Below are positions 1 through 10,989 of a stretch of DNA of 64,000 nucleotides, one piece after another (position 1 is the first letter of the stretch; each line of letters begins with the position of its first letter). The DNA comes from Chitiniphilus purpureus. GTDB taxonomy: Bacteria > Pseudomonadota > Gammaproteobacteria > Burkholderiales > Chitinibacteraceae. The notes under the pieces were generated by a model. The model saw only the letters and a list, made by a program, of their open reading frames with translations. It was not told the origin of the DNA and made no database searches. Position numbers and translations under genes: made by a program. Location of the stretch: positions 767,501-831,500 of the forward strand of contig NZ_CP106753.1 of the NCBI RefSeq assembly GCF_025642115.1. The letters run 5' to 3'.

Positions 1-2316
<2,316 letters not shown>

Positions 2317-2461
2317 AACCTGAACCAGGTCGGTTCAGGGTGGCGACAAGCTCGTATGATCTAACCTGAAACGAATTTGAGTGTGTGGGGCTGTCGGCCG
2401 CGCACCGCTTCTTCTATCGATTTGGAGCAGGACTGTATACAGTCGTAGCTCAACCAGTTAC

Positions 2462-2576
2462 GTCTGGCGACCATAGCGAGTTGGCCCCACGCCTTCCCAT
2501 CCCGAACAGGACCGTGAAACGACTTAGCGCCGATGATAGTGCGGGTTCCCGTGTGAAAGTAGGTCATCGCCAGACT
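2462..2576 (+). rRNA. rrf: 5S ribosomal RNA
   Basis: The 115-nt segment starts GTCTGGCGACCATAGCGAG and ends with the complementary GTCATCGCCAGAC, giving the terminal helix of 5S rRNA. It contains the conserved CCCATCCCGAACAGG loop. It lies about 145 nt after the 23S gene, as expected for the end of an rrn operon, and a strong terminator follows directly. No tRNA is seen between 23S and 5S or after 5S. Confidence 0.95.
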
Positions 2577-2583
2577 CCTCATG

Positions 2584-2617
2584 AAAACCCCCGGGTGCTC
2601 ACGCACCCGGGGGTTTT
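2584..2617 (+). terminator. Intrinsic terminator of the rRNA operon, probably bidirectional
   Basis: A perfect 15-bp stem (AAAACCCCCGGGTGC, 2584-2598, paired with GCACCCGGGGGTTTT, 2603-2617) closes a 4-nt TCAC loop. The stem starts with A residues and ends with T residues, so it can act on both strands. It lies between the 5S gene and the convergent nnr gene (stop at 2697). Confidence 0.93.
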
Positions 2618-2696
2618 GCTTTAGGATCGGCGATCCAGCTCATCCTCGCCAAATGCACCAGGGTACGCCCCTGCCGTCCACAACCGGGTGTCCGTG

Positions 2697-4154
2697 CTAT
2701 CGATCGGCTTCCTGGTTGAGCGGGTTCAGAAGCCGACGTATCCCGGCAATTGTGTCCGAGGCGGTCAGGCCGATTCCACTTGGATGGTCTTGGCGCCACT
2801 GATCGCCGGCAAGTCCATGCAGGTAAGCCGCCAATCGCAGCGCATCCAGTGGTGGCAAGCCTTGGGCGACCAGGGCCAGAATCACCCCGCTCAGCACATC
2901 ACCTTGTCCAGCGCTTGCCAAGGCGCCATTGCCGCTGCCGTTGATGGTGGGCGGGTGCCCCGGTGCGGTGCAGATACTGCCGGAGCCTTTCAACAGGATC
3001 GCGCATTGGTAACGGGAGCTCAATTCCTGGGCTGCGTACAGACGGTCCGCTTGAACCGCCCGCGTATCCGTACCCAGCAAGCGGGCTGCCTCGGCCGGAT
3101 GAGGCGTCAGTATGGTCGGTGCGCCACGCTGCGTTATCGATCGCTGCAGATGTGCATGTCGGGCCAGCAGGTTGAGCCCGTCTGCGTCGATGATGACCGG
3201 TACTGCAGTCGACAGTGTGCTGGCAAGGCTATCCACGCTCTGTGTTGTGGTTCCCAAGCCAGGGCCTACCGCGAGTGCACTCAATGGGGCGGTCAGGGCA
3301 TCGTCCACAGTCTGAATCATCAGCTCGGGCTGGTGCGGGTCAAAATGGATCCGATGGTCTTGGAGTCCGACGATGACCTTGCCTGCACCACATTGAAGTG
3401 CAGCCCGACCAGCGAGCATGGCCGCACCTGTCATGCCGGAAGCCCCGCCGACAACGGCGACTGTGCCGTAAGTGCCCTTGTGGCTGGCATGTTGCCGCGG
3501 TGGCAGTGCCAGCGGCTGCGTTGCCACCAGGAAGGCGGCGGGCGCGAGGTCCGCTTCCACAGTGATGCCAAGGTCCAGACAAGTCACCTCACCGGCATGG
3601 TCACGGCCGTATGCGGTATACAGGCCGGGCTTGTCGGCCAGGAAGGTCAGGGTATGGTCGGCGCGCACTGCGTGACCAGGGATTTCGCCAGTATCGGCAT
3701 TCAGCCCGGTCGGTACATCCAATGCCACGATCGGGCCCCGGTGCCGATTGATTGCATCGATCCACCGTACCAACGTGTCATCGGGTGCGCTGTCAAGCCC
3801 GATCCCGAGGAGCCCATCCACGACCAGGCCGTCGGTGACATGAGGGCAATCGGTATGCACTTCCCCGATCCGTTGCCATGCCTTTAGCGCTGCAGCAAGC
3901 GCAGGCTTGGTGTGGCGTGGCGGGATGGCGTGGACGATCACCGGCCATCCGAGGCCATGCAGTTCTGCCGCGCAGTACAAAGCATCCCCTCCGTTGTGCC
4001 CGGGGCCAGCAACAACGGTGACAACCTGCTTGGCGAAGTGCGCCGCGATCCATGCCGCCGCTCCTTTGCCGGCCCGTACCATCAAGGCAGGATGGGCAGT
4101 GGCATGGGTCTGCTCGATCCGGCGAAGCGTGTTGTTCGAAAACAACGGTCGCAT
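2697..4154 (-). CDS. nnr: Bifunctional NAD(P)H-hydrate epimerase / ADP-dependent NAD(P)H-hydrate dehydratase
   Basis: This cytosolic repair enzyme of 485 residues restores NAD(P)H damaged by hydration. The N-terminal YjeF_N half carries GPGHNGGDALYCAAEL, a variant of the family's GxGNNGGD loop, and is expected to epimerise R/S-NAD(P)HX. The C-terminal carbohydrate-kinase-like half carries LTPHPAEAARLLG, KGSGS and NGSGNGALASAGQGDVLSG, the ADP/ATP-binding dehydratase signature. The chosen ATG at 4154 has an AAGGAT ribosome site; an upstream ATG at 4184 would overlap the preceding PilZ gene by 19 nt. It is last in a minus-strand run after ycgR and converges on the rRNA terminator. Confidence 0.93.
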   Translation of the reverse strand: MRPLFSNNTLRRIEQTHATAHPALMVRAGKGAAAWIAAHFAKQVVTVVAGPGHNGGDALYCAAELHGLGWPVIVHAIPPRHTKPALAAALKAWQRIGEVHTDCPHVTDGLVVDGLLGIGLDSAPDDTLVRWIDAINRHRGPIVALDVPTGLNADTGEIPGHAVRADHTLTFLADKPGLYTAYGRDHAGEVTCLDLGITVEADLAPAAFLVATQPLALPPRQHASHKGTYGTVAVVGGASGMTGAAMLAGRAALQCGAGKVIVGLQDHRIHFDPHQPELMIQTVDDALTAPLSALAVGPGLGTTTQSVDSLASTLSTAVPVIIDADGLNLLARHAHLQRSITQRGAPTILTPHPAEAARLLGTDTRAVQADRLYAAQELSSRYQCAILLKGSGSICTAPGHPPTINGSGNGALASAGQGDVLSGVILALVAQGLPPLDALRLAAYLHGLAGDQWRQDHPSGIGLTASDTIAGIRRLLNPLNQEADR

Positions 4155-4165
4155 CGGCTTATCCT

Positions 4166-4909
4166 TCAAGCGCTCCGGTGCCATTCGATCTGATGTCGCT
4201 CAAGCTGGGTCAAGTAGCGCTGTATCTTCTGCTGGGCAGACGGTGGAAGCTGTACGAAACGGCAACCGTACCGCAGTCGCGGTACACCATTGCGCAGCGT
4301 CATCACGAGCCTGTCGCGGATACGCAGGTCCGTTTCGATCTGGCCTTGGCCTGGCAGCTCAAAGCAGCACTGATGGAGCAGTTCATCCGGATACAGATCC
4401 TGCTGCTGACTGAGCACCAGGCCCAGGCCCCCCATGCTCAGATCAGAGATCGTGCCGGTCAGGCCGGGATGGCTGGGGTCGGAACAAACACAATGGATGG
4501 GATTGCTGATGGGCAGTCGCATCCGGAATGCCTGGCGTCGTTGCAGCTGCAGGATGGCCGCCGGTGCAGGGCCGATTAAGCAGGCGCGTCCGGCATGGGA
4601 TGCAGGGGTCAGGGGTGCGAGTTCGAACTGGAGCTTCACCCCGCGCAGTTGCGAAACACAGCAGGCCCCCTGGGTTGCCAACATCTGGTTCGTCTTGGGC
4701 TCGCTGGCAGCATCGAACACGAGCTGCGCCGCATCGACGGCCAGCAGGGTGCTGAGAGCAAACGGCTCCTCGCGTCCGATCGGGTACAGGCAGACCAGCT
4801 CGTTGCGCTGTTGCAGTTGCTGCAACAGGTAATTCATATGCAGCGGGTCGTCGACCAGGTAGGGCGTTGGGTTGCCAAGCCGCACTGGGGTCAAGCGTTG
4901 GCCCTGCAT
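4166..4909 (-). CDS. ycgR: YcgR-type flagellar brake protein with PilZ domain
   Basis: The 247-residue cytosolic protein has an N-terminal YcgR/PilZN-like half (about 10-115) and a C-terminal PilZ domain (about 125-240). The PilZ c-di-GMP-binding signatures are present: an RxxxR-type motif (RRQAFR) and DLSMGG (D/NxSxxG). By family it would bind c-di-GMP and slow flagellar rotation. The start has a near-perfect AGGAGG ribosome site 5 nt upstream. The gene lies 21 nt after a nucleotidyltransferase-fold gene and 11 nt before nnr, so the three are probably co-transcribed. No flagellar gene is in the window. Confidence 0.88.
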   Translation of the reverse strand: MQGQRLTPVRLGNPTPYLVDDPLHMNYLLQQLQQRNELVCLYPIGREEPFALSTLLAVDAAQLVFDAASEPKTNQMLATQGACCVSQLRGVKLQFELAPLTPASHAGRACLIGPAPAAILQLQRRQAFRMRLPISNPIHCVCSDPSHPGLTGTISDLSMGGLGLVLSQQQDLYPDELLHQCCFELPGQGQIETDLRIRDRLVMTLRNGVPRLRYGCRFVQLPPSAQQKIQRYLTQLERHQIEWHRSA

Positions 4910-4930
4910 CTTTCCCTCCTGGGCGTGTGT

Positions 4931-5521
4931 TCAGCGCGACGCGGCCAGCAGTTGCTCAACCTGCTCCACACGTGCCCGCTCGTCCTTGCGCGGGGTCAGA
5001 CGTTCTGCCGTCCGAGGTCTCACGTGCAATTTGATCAATGTGTCATCAAACCAGAATGCGAGCGTTGGGTGATCCGCAAAACGCTGGGTGGGTGAAGGCT
5101 CCAGATGGGCGTAGTCGATGCGTTCGTTCAACAAGAACAGCTCAACGCTCTTGGGGTCGTCCAGGAACAGCAGCAGATTGATGTCGGATTGCGCATCGGC
5201 GAGACCGGACAGCACCGAACCGGTCAGATAGGGCTGGAAATCCGCAAGTACCCGCATGACCTTGACTGCTTTCGAGCGCAGCGTCTGGACCTCGTGCCCG
5301 TGTGTCGGTTGATACAGGGCACGATGGTCGGCCAGTGCCTCTTCCACTTCCTGATTGGACGGCAGATTGCGATGGTCCGACAGCCCCAGCTGCCGCGCAG
5401 CCTTCTTTTTGGCCAGTGCAAAGTCGTGGATATGGTCCTGGGCGATAAGGCGCGCGGCACGGTGTGCTATCTCAAGGCGCAGGCTGGTCGCGCTGCGGTC
5501 AAGAAGAGATGTCTTGGCCAT
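4931..5521 (-). CDS. Conserved protein with degenerate nucleotidyltransferase fold
   Basis: This 196-residue soluble protein is of unknown function. The N-terminal half (about 1-80) is helical and basic, with KKKAARQLGL. Around residue 100 there is YLTGSVLSGLADAQSDINLL, which has the shape of the nucleotidyltransferase active-site motif GS..G...SDID, but the second aspartate is replaced by Asn. A later WFDDTLIKLHV could supply a further acidic residue. It sits between the PBP1A gene and ycgR on the minus strand. The NTase fold is inferred from one motif; a catalytic role is uncertain and a regulatory or pseudo-enzyme role is equally possible. Confidence 0.7.
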   Translation of the reverse strand: MAKTSLLDRSATSLRLEIAHRAARLIAQDHIHDFALAKKKAARQLGLSDHRNLPSNQEVEEALADHRALYQPTHGHEVQTLRSKAVKVMRVLADFQPYLTGSVLSGLADAQSDINLLLFLDDPKSVELFLLNERIDYAHLEPSPTQRFADHPTLAFWFDDTLIKLHVRPRTAERLTPRKDERARVEQVEQLLAASR

Positions 5522-5665
5522 ACTGGCTCCTTGTCAACGACAGATGGACGTGAACACATGACGGCATTGGCTCCGGTAGCACACAAACGCCTGCCGGACT
5601 TGGCCCTGGCCGTCGTGCCCTGTATGCCCTGGTCCCAATGCCGATGGTAAGGCCGGCCCTGTGTG

Positions 5666-7969
5666 CTAGAACAGTTGGTCTCTGATCTCCTCCAGCGGCT
5701 GAGCAGCCGTACTGCTGCTGCCCAGGCCAAGTTCGGGGTTGGTTTCCTGGAATTCAGAGTAGAAGTATTCGTTGCGCAGCCCACGCTCCGATTGAATGGC
5801 CTGAGTGACCAGGCCTTCGGGCACAGCTTGCGGGACGTCCGGCTTGTTCTTCAATGCCACGCTCATGTAGTCGATCCAGATCGGCAAGGCTGCCGCACCA
5901 CCGGTTTCAGAGCCGCCCAGCGAGCGCGGTTGGTCGAAGCCGACCCAGACGACCGCGACCAGGTGTGGCGAGTAGCCGGCAAACCAGGCGTCATGGGCAT
6001 CGTTGGTTGTGCCGGTCTTGCCGGCCAGATCCTGGCGGCCGAGTACCCGAGCCTTGGCAGCGGTACCGTAACGTACGACATCCTGCATCATTGATGTCAT
6101 CACAAATGCGTTACGTGCCGGCAGGGTCCGCCTGGCGTTCTGCCCGACCACCTCGGGTTGCATGCGGGCCAGCAGTTGACCACGGTCGCTTTCGATCCTG
6201 TCAATGAAGTGCGAGGAGACGCGGTAGCCGGTATTGGCAAAGACAGCATACCCTTCCGCAAGCTGCATCGGCGTGACACTGCCGGCACCCAGCGCCATCG
6301 TCAGATAGGCCGGATGGTTCTTGGGCGGAAAGCCGAACCGGGTCAGGAACTGCTGGGTGTATTGTGGCCCGGTCGCCTGCAGGATGCGGATCGAGACTAG
6401 GTTCTTGGAGCGGGTGAGCGCGTCTCGCACGCTCATCATCCCGGCAAATGTGCCGTCATAGTTCTTCGGCTCCCAGCGTTGCCCGCCGATCTCCTGCGGA
6501 TCGATCACCAGGGGCGCATCGTTGATCAGCGTTGCGGGTGTCACGCCCCGCTCCACGGCGGCCGAGTATACGAAAGGCTTGAAGCTGGAGCCTGGCTGTC
6601 GCCAAGCCTGGGTGACGTGGTTGAAGTGGTTGCGATTGAAGTCGAACCCACCCACCAACGCCTTGATCGCCCCGTTCTGCGGCTCCATTGCGACCAGGGC
6701 CCCTTCGACTTGCGGCAACTGCCTGATCTGCCAGCCGTTCTCGGATTGGCGGACCCTGATCAGCGCGCCGGGGCGGATACGTGCAGTCGGTGGGGCCTTG
6801 CTGGTCAGGGCAAAACGGGCAAAGCGCAGGCCAGCGCCGTCAAGGCGGATCTCGTCCCCGCTCTTCAGTTGTGCGATGACGCCCTTGGTGCTCACTTGGC
6901 GTACCACTGCGAGACGTAGCTCCCCCGCGTCTTCCAGTCCATCCAGTGCATCGATCAGCAGATCTTCCTTGCCAGGCTGTAAGAGGCTGGCATCGATATA
7001 GCCTTCAGGACCCCGATAACCATGACGGGTGTCGTAAACAAGCAGCCCTTTACGCAGTGCCTGGTACGCGGCTGTCTGCTGTTGGCTGTCGAGTGTCGTG
7101 TAAACTTTAAAACCTTGGGTGTACGCGGCATCCTTGTAGCGCTCCACCATCATCTGGCGCACCATCTCCGCAACGTACTCGGCGTGTACCGGATAGCTGG
7201 TGAGGTTGCGTTTGATCTGCTGTGGTTCGTTCAAGGCGGCCTGGTACTGCTGGTCATCGATGAAGCGCAGTTCGTGCATGCGGCGCAGGACATACTTCTG
7301 GCGCAGCTTGGCGCGGTTCGGGTTGGCGATGGGGTTATACGCGGACGGTGCCTTGGGCAGGCCAGCCAGCATCGCGGTCTCGGCAACCGAAAGGGCGCCT
7401 AGCGGTTTACCGTAATAGGCTTGCGCAGCTGCAGCAAATCCATACGCCCGTTGACCCAGATAGATTTGGTTGATGTAAAGCTCCAGGATTTGATCCTTGG
7501 ATAAATTGTGCTCAATCTTGAACGAGAGCAGGGCTTCATTAAATTTTCGAGTAAACGTTTTCTCATTGGATAAATAGAAATTACGAGCAACTTGCATCGT
7601 GATGGTGCTGGCCCCGGATTGGGAATGACCTGACACGATGTTGCCGAGCATTGCCCGTACAACGCCGATGTAATCGACGCCGCCGTGGCTGTAGAAGCGC
7701 TCGTCCTCGGCGGCCAGTAGCGCCTGCTTCATCAGCTTGGGAACTTGATCGATCGGCACGAAGGCCCGGCGTTCCTCGCCGAATTCACCGATCAGTGCAT
7801 TGTCGGCGGTGTATACGCGCAGTGGGATCTTGGGACGGTAGTCCGTTAACGCTTCCAGCGAAGGAAGTCGAGGGTAAGTAAGCAGAACGGCAAAGAACAG
7901 CAGACCAGCGGCAAAAATCGCTGCGCCTGCGATGATGCCAGCGGCGATCAAAAGGATTCTTCTGGCCAT
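5666..7969 (-). CDS. mrcA: Penicillin-binding protein 1A (bifunctional transglycosylase/transpeptidase)
   Basis: This class A PBP of 767 residues makes and cross-links peptidoglycan in the periplasm. An N-terminal membrane anchor (about 5-30) is followed by the GT51 transglycosylase domain with EDERFYSHGGVD (catalytic Glu), the ITMQVARNFYL region and ELYINQIYLGQRAYG. The penicillin-binding transpeptidase domain has the three expected motifs: SSFK in QPGSSFKPF, SKN in TRSKNLVS, and KTGTTN. Length and order fit PonA/MrcA. It is divergent from pilM, an arrangement common in proteobacteria (mrcA-pilMNOPQ). A separate promoter in the 173-bp gap with pilM is expected but not clear by eye. Confidence 0.96.
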   Translation of the reverse strand: MARRILLIAAGIIAGAAIFAAGLLFFAVLLTYPRLPSLEALTDYRPKIPLRVYTADNALIGEFGEERRAFVPIDQVPKLMKQALLAAEDERFYSHGGVDYIGVVRAMLGNIVSGHSQSGASTITMQVARNFYLSNEKTFTRKFNEALLSFKIEHNLSKDQILELYINQIYLGQRAYGFAAAAQAYYGKPLGALSVAETAMLAGLPKAPSAYNPIANPNRAKLRQKYVLRRMHELRFIDDQQYQAALNEPQQIKRNLTSYPVHAEYVAEMVRQMMVERYKDAAYTQGFKVYTTLDSQQQTAAYQALRKGLLVYDTRHGYRGPEGYIDASLLQPGKEDLLIDALDGLEDAGELRLAVVRQVSTKGVIAQLKSGDEIRLDGAGLRFARFALTSKAPPTARIRPGALIRVRQSENGWQIRQLPQVEGALVAMEPQNGAIKALVGGFDFNRNHFNHVTQAWRQPGSSFKPFVYSAAVERGVTPATLINDAPLVIDPQEIGGQRWEPKNYDGTFAGMMSVRDALTRSKNLVSIRILQATGPQYTQQFLTRFGFPPKNHPAYLTMALGAGSVTPMQLAEGYAVFANTGYRVSSHFIDRIESDRGQLLARMQPEVVGQNARRTLPARNAFVMTSMMQDVVRYGTAAKARVLGRQDLAGKTGTTNDAHDAWFAGYSPHLVAVVWVGFDQPRSLGGSETGGAAALPIWIDYMSVALKNKPDVPQAVPEGLVTQAIQSERGLRNEYFYSEFQETNPELGLGSSSTAAQPLEEIRDQLF

Positions 7970-8142
7970 GATCGAATTCGGATTGGTTTGCGTTGAGCGT
8001 AATTTACGCGATTCGGGGGCTGTTGCAAAAAACTGATGCTTTAGCTAGCTTGCTTTACAGGGGTTGCTTGGCGCTGCTAGCATTTTTGCGGTAGTGCGGC
8101 AGAAAAACATTCTAGTTTCCTATTTAATAAAGGAAATTTCTT

Positions 8143-9216
8143 TTGAATCTCGACTTTCTCAAGCCCAAGGCTCCGCCGTTGATCGGCGTGGATATCAGCT
8201 CGTCGGCCGTGAAGATGGTCGAACTCGGGCTGGTCGGGCGCAATTACAGCCTGGAACGTTACGCCATCGAACTGCTTCCCAAGGACGCCGTGACCGATGG
8301 CAACGTGGCCAATGCCGATGCGGTCAGCGAAGCGCTGCGACGTGCGTGGCGCCAGCTGGGATCGCGTGTGAAGAACGTGGCCATCGCGCTGCCGGCGGCG
8401 GCGGTGATCACCAAGAAGATCCTGGCACCGGGCGGGCTGTCCGAGCGTGAGCTCGAAACCCAGGTCGAGGCCGAGGCCAATCAATACATCCCGTTCTCGT
8501 TGGACGAGGTCAACCTTGATTTCCAGGTGCTTGGGCCTTCGCCCGCGGTGCCCGAGGAGTCCGAGGTACTGATCGCGGCGGCCAAGAAGGAAAAGGTGGA
8601 CGAGCGGGTCGCCGTCGTGGAGGCTGCCGGCCTCAAGGCCACGGTGGTCGACGTTGAGCTCTACGCAACCCAGGCGGCATTCGAACTGATGCGCCCCCAA
8701 TTGCCGGGCCAAGGAGAAAACCAGATCGTCGCGGTGGTGGACATCGGTGCAACTGCGATGCATATGAATATTTTCAAGGACGGCCAATCGATCTACAGCC
8801 GCGACCAGGCGTACGCCGGAAACCAGTTGACCCAGGAAATCCAGCGCAAGTTCAACATGTCGTTCGAGGAAGCCGAGCATTCCAAGAAGTCGGGTGGGCT
8901 GCCTGAAAGCTACGAGCCCGAGGTGCTGCAACCGTTCATCGATACCCTGGCCCTGGAGATCTCGCGCTCGTTGCAGTTCTTCTACACCTCAAGCAACTAC
9001 AACTCGGTCGATCACATCCTGCTCGCCGGGGGCTGCAGTGCAATCCATGGGCTGGATGAGGCAGTCGCCAGTCGTACCCAGGTGGCAAGCGCAATGCGCG
9101 CCAACCCGTTCTACGGGATGGCGATAGGCAAATTGCGCGGCAGGCAGATCCAGCTTGATGCGCCCAGCCTGTTGATAGCCTGCGGACTCGCGATGCGGAG
9201 GTTTGACCCGTCATGA
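8143..9216 (+). CDS. pilM: Type IV pilus inner-membrane platform protein PilM
   Basis: The 357-residue actin-like cytoplasmic protein binds the short N-terminal tail of PilN and links the inner-membrane alignment complex of the type IV pilus. It starts with MNLDFLKPKAPPLIGVDISS (phosphate-1-type ATPase loop) and contains VVDIGATAMHM and LAGGCSAIHGLDEAV, typical of PilM/FtsA-like ATPases. The start codon is TTG, supported by the AAAGGAAAT ribosome site 5-7 nt upstream and by the conserved N-terminus. It is the first gene of a tightly packed pilMNOPQ operon and overlaps pilN by 4 nt. Confidence 0.96.
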   Translation: MNLDFLKPKAPPLIGVDISSSAVKMVELGLVGRNYSLERYAIELLPKDAVTDGNVANADAVSEALRRAWRQLGSRVKNVAIALPAAAVITKKILAPGGLSERELETQVEAEANQYIPFSLDEVNLDFQVLGPSPAVPEESEVLIAAAKKEKVDERVAVVEAAGLKATVVDVELYATQAAFELMRPQLPGQGENQIVAVVDIGATAMHMNIFKDGQSIYSRDQAYAGNQLTQEIQRKFNMSFEEAEHSKKSGGLPESYEPEVLQPFIDTLALEISRSLQFFYTSSNYNSVDHILLAGGCSAIHGLDEAVASRTQVASAMRANPFYGMAIGKLRGRQIQLDAPSLLIACGLAMRRFDPS

Positions 9217-9797
9217 TCAGGATTAACCTCTTACCGCACCGCGAGCAGAAGCGGCAGGCCAGGCAGCGCCGTTATCTGGCCATCCTCGGGGTTGCATTCG
9301 CCGTCGCCGTCGGCGTTGTCGTCGCGGGTTGGCTCGTGCTGAGCGCACGGGTGGCGACCCAGGATGAGCGCAACCTGTTCCTGGAGTCGGAAAACAAGAA
9401 GCTGGATGCCGAGATCGCCGAGATCGAGCGGTTGAAGGCCGAAAGGGCAGCGTTGCTTGCGCGCAAACAGGTCGTGGAGCGGTTGCAGTCCAACCGGGCC
9501 GAGGCGGTCCGCATCATGGACCAGCTGGTGCGCCAGGTGCCGGAAGGCATCTACTTCTCCAGCGTCTCGCAGGAGGGCGGCAAGCTGCGGCTGGTCGGCT
9601 ACGCACAGTCGAACGCCCGCGTCTCGACGTTGATGCGCAGTCTCAACGACTCCGACATCTTCGAATTGCCGGTGCTGATCGTCGTCAGGGCAACTCAGCA
9701 GAAGAATCAGCGGCTGTCCGAGTTCACGTTGGAGGTCAAGATCGTCCGCCCCGATGAGAAGAATGCCGATGCCCAATCCGTTGAAAAGAAAGGCTGA
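9213..9797 (+). CDS. pilN: Type IV pilus assembly protein PilN
   Basis: The 194-residue inner-membrane protein starts MIRINLLPHRE, the conserved PilM-binding tail (INLLP). One transmembrane helix (about 22-45) follows, then a periplasmic coiled coil rich in Glu, Lys and Leu (about 50-100) and a ferredoxin-like domain. It dimerises with PilO as part of the pilus alignment complex. Its ATG overlaps the pilM stop (ATGA), so translation is coupled. Confidence 0.95.
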   Translation: MIRINLLPHREQKRQARQRRYLAILGVAFAVAVGVVVAGWLVLSARVATQDERNLFLESENKKLDAEIAEIERLKAERAALLARKQVVERLQSNRAEAVRIMDQLVRQVPEGIYFSSVSQEGGKLRLVGYAQSNARVSTLMRSLNDSDIFELPVLIVVRATQQKNQRLSEFTLEVKIVRPDEKNADAQSVEKKG

Positions 9798-9799
9798 TC

Positions 9800-10435
9800 A
9801 TGACGCTTGACGAACTGCGTTCACTCGATCCCAAGGATATCGGCAACTGGCCCGTTCCGGCCCAGATCGGTTTGCTGGTCGTGGTCTTTGTCGCGATCGT
9901 GGCGGGTGGCCACTGGTATGTATGGAGCGACGAATTCGACAAGCTTGAGGCTGGCAAGCAGCGCGAAGAACAGCTCAAGCAGGAATTCATCGACAAGAAG
10001 CGCCAGGCCGTCAACCTTGACGCCTATCGCCAGCAGCTGCTTGAGATCCAGCAGTCGTTCGGGGCCTTGCTCAAGCAGTTGCCCAACAAGTCGGAAGTCG
10101 AAACGCTACTGACCGAGATCAACCAGGCCGGTGTCGGCCGCGGCCTGCTGTTCGAGCTGTTCCAGCCCGGCGCGGAGATCAAGACGTCCGAATTCGCCGA
10201 ACTGCCGATCAGCATCCGGATCGTCGGCAGCTATCACGATCTGGCCGCGTTTGTCAGCGATGTGGCCAAGCTCTCGCGTATCGTGACACTGAATGATATC
10301 CAGCTGTCCAGGACAGGGGATGCGGACACGTTGCTGCTGCAGGCAACCGCCAGGACCTATCGCGCGCTGGATGAGGCCGAGATCCAGGCAATGCGGCAGG
10401 CAGAGGCCGAAGCGAAGAAGAAGAACCGGCAATGA
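9800..10435 (+). CDS. pilO: Type IV pilus assembly protein PilO
   Basis: The 211-residue inner-membrane protein has a short cytoplasmic N-terminus, a transmembrane helix (about 22-45), a periplasmic coiled coil (about 50-90) and a ferredoxin-like domain (about 100-195), the PilO layout. It pairs with PilN and contacts PilP. It starts 2 nt after the pilN stop and its own stop overlaps the pilP start by 4 nt. The lysine/arginine-rich tail at about 200-211 is not diagnostic. Confidence 0.94.
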   Translation: MTLDELRSLDPKDIGNWPVPAQIGLLVVVFVAIVAGGHWYVWSDEFDKLEAGKQREEQLKQEFIDKKRQAVNLDAYRQQLLEIQQSFGALLKQLPNKSEVETLLTEINQAGVGRGLLFELFQPGAEIKTSEFAELPISIRIVGSYHDLAAFVSDVAKLSRIVTLNDIQLSRTGDADTLLLQATARTYRALDEAEIQAMRQAEAEAKKKNRQ

Positions 10436-10989
10436 GTGCTTCGCAGCAAATTCTCAGGGAGGCGTGCGGCATGGCGCGTTGGATACCGGTAGCAATGTTC
10501 GCAGTGCTGCTGACGGGATGTTTCGGTGAAGAGCATGGCGATCTGAAGGAGTGGATGGCCCAGAACAGTGAAGGGCTGCGCGGCAAGATCGAACCTGCAC
10601 CGGAGGTCAAGATCGTCGAGCCGGTGGTGTATGAAGCCTTCTCGCTGCTCGATCCCTTCAATGCGGCGAAGATGGAACTGGCCAAAAAGAGCAGCAGCGG
10701 GATTGCACCCAATACCAACCGACCCAAGGAGGTGCTCGAGAACTACGATCTCGAGAAGCTGCGCATGGTCGGTATCCTGCAGCAAGGCAAGCAGATCCAG
10801 GCGTTGATCAGCGCGCCGGATCGGAATCTATACCGCGTGAAGGTCGGCAACTACATGGGGCAGAACTTCGGCATGGTGGTGGCCATTTCCGAAACGGAAG
10901 TCAAGTTGAAGGAAATCGTCGAGGACAGCGGCGGAGACTGGATCGAGCGGGAAACGATCCTCACTCTGGACGAAGCGGAGCAAAATTAA
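10432..10989 (+). CDS. pilP: Type IV pilus inner-membrane lipoprotein PilP
   Basis: The protein of 185 residues has an N-terminal signal with the lipobox LLTGC (cysteine near residue 26-27), so it is expected to be lipidated and anchored in the inner membrane. A disordered linker is followed by the PilP beta-sandwich (about 75-180, containing MVGILQQGKQIQALI and YRVKVGNYMGQNFG) that binds the N0 domain of PilQ. It bridges PilNO and the secretin. pilQ follows directly, with no gap after the stop codon. Confidence 0.94.
   Translation: MSASQQILREACGMARWIPVAMFAVLLTGCFGEEHGDLKEWMAQNSEGLRGKIEPAPEVKIVEPVVYEAFSLLDPFNAAKMELAKKSSSGIAPNTNRPKEVLENYDLEKLRMVGILQQGKQIQALISAPDRNLYRVKVGNYMGQNFGMVVAISETEVKLKEIVEDSGGDWIERETILTLDEAEQN

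Noticed and set aside
8040..8100. Possible sigma-54 promoter (TGGC...TTGC) before pilM
   Set aside because: The two elements are 13 nt apart instead of the required 7, so it does not fit.
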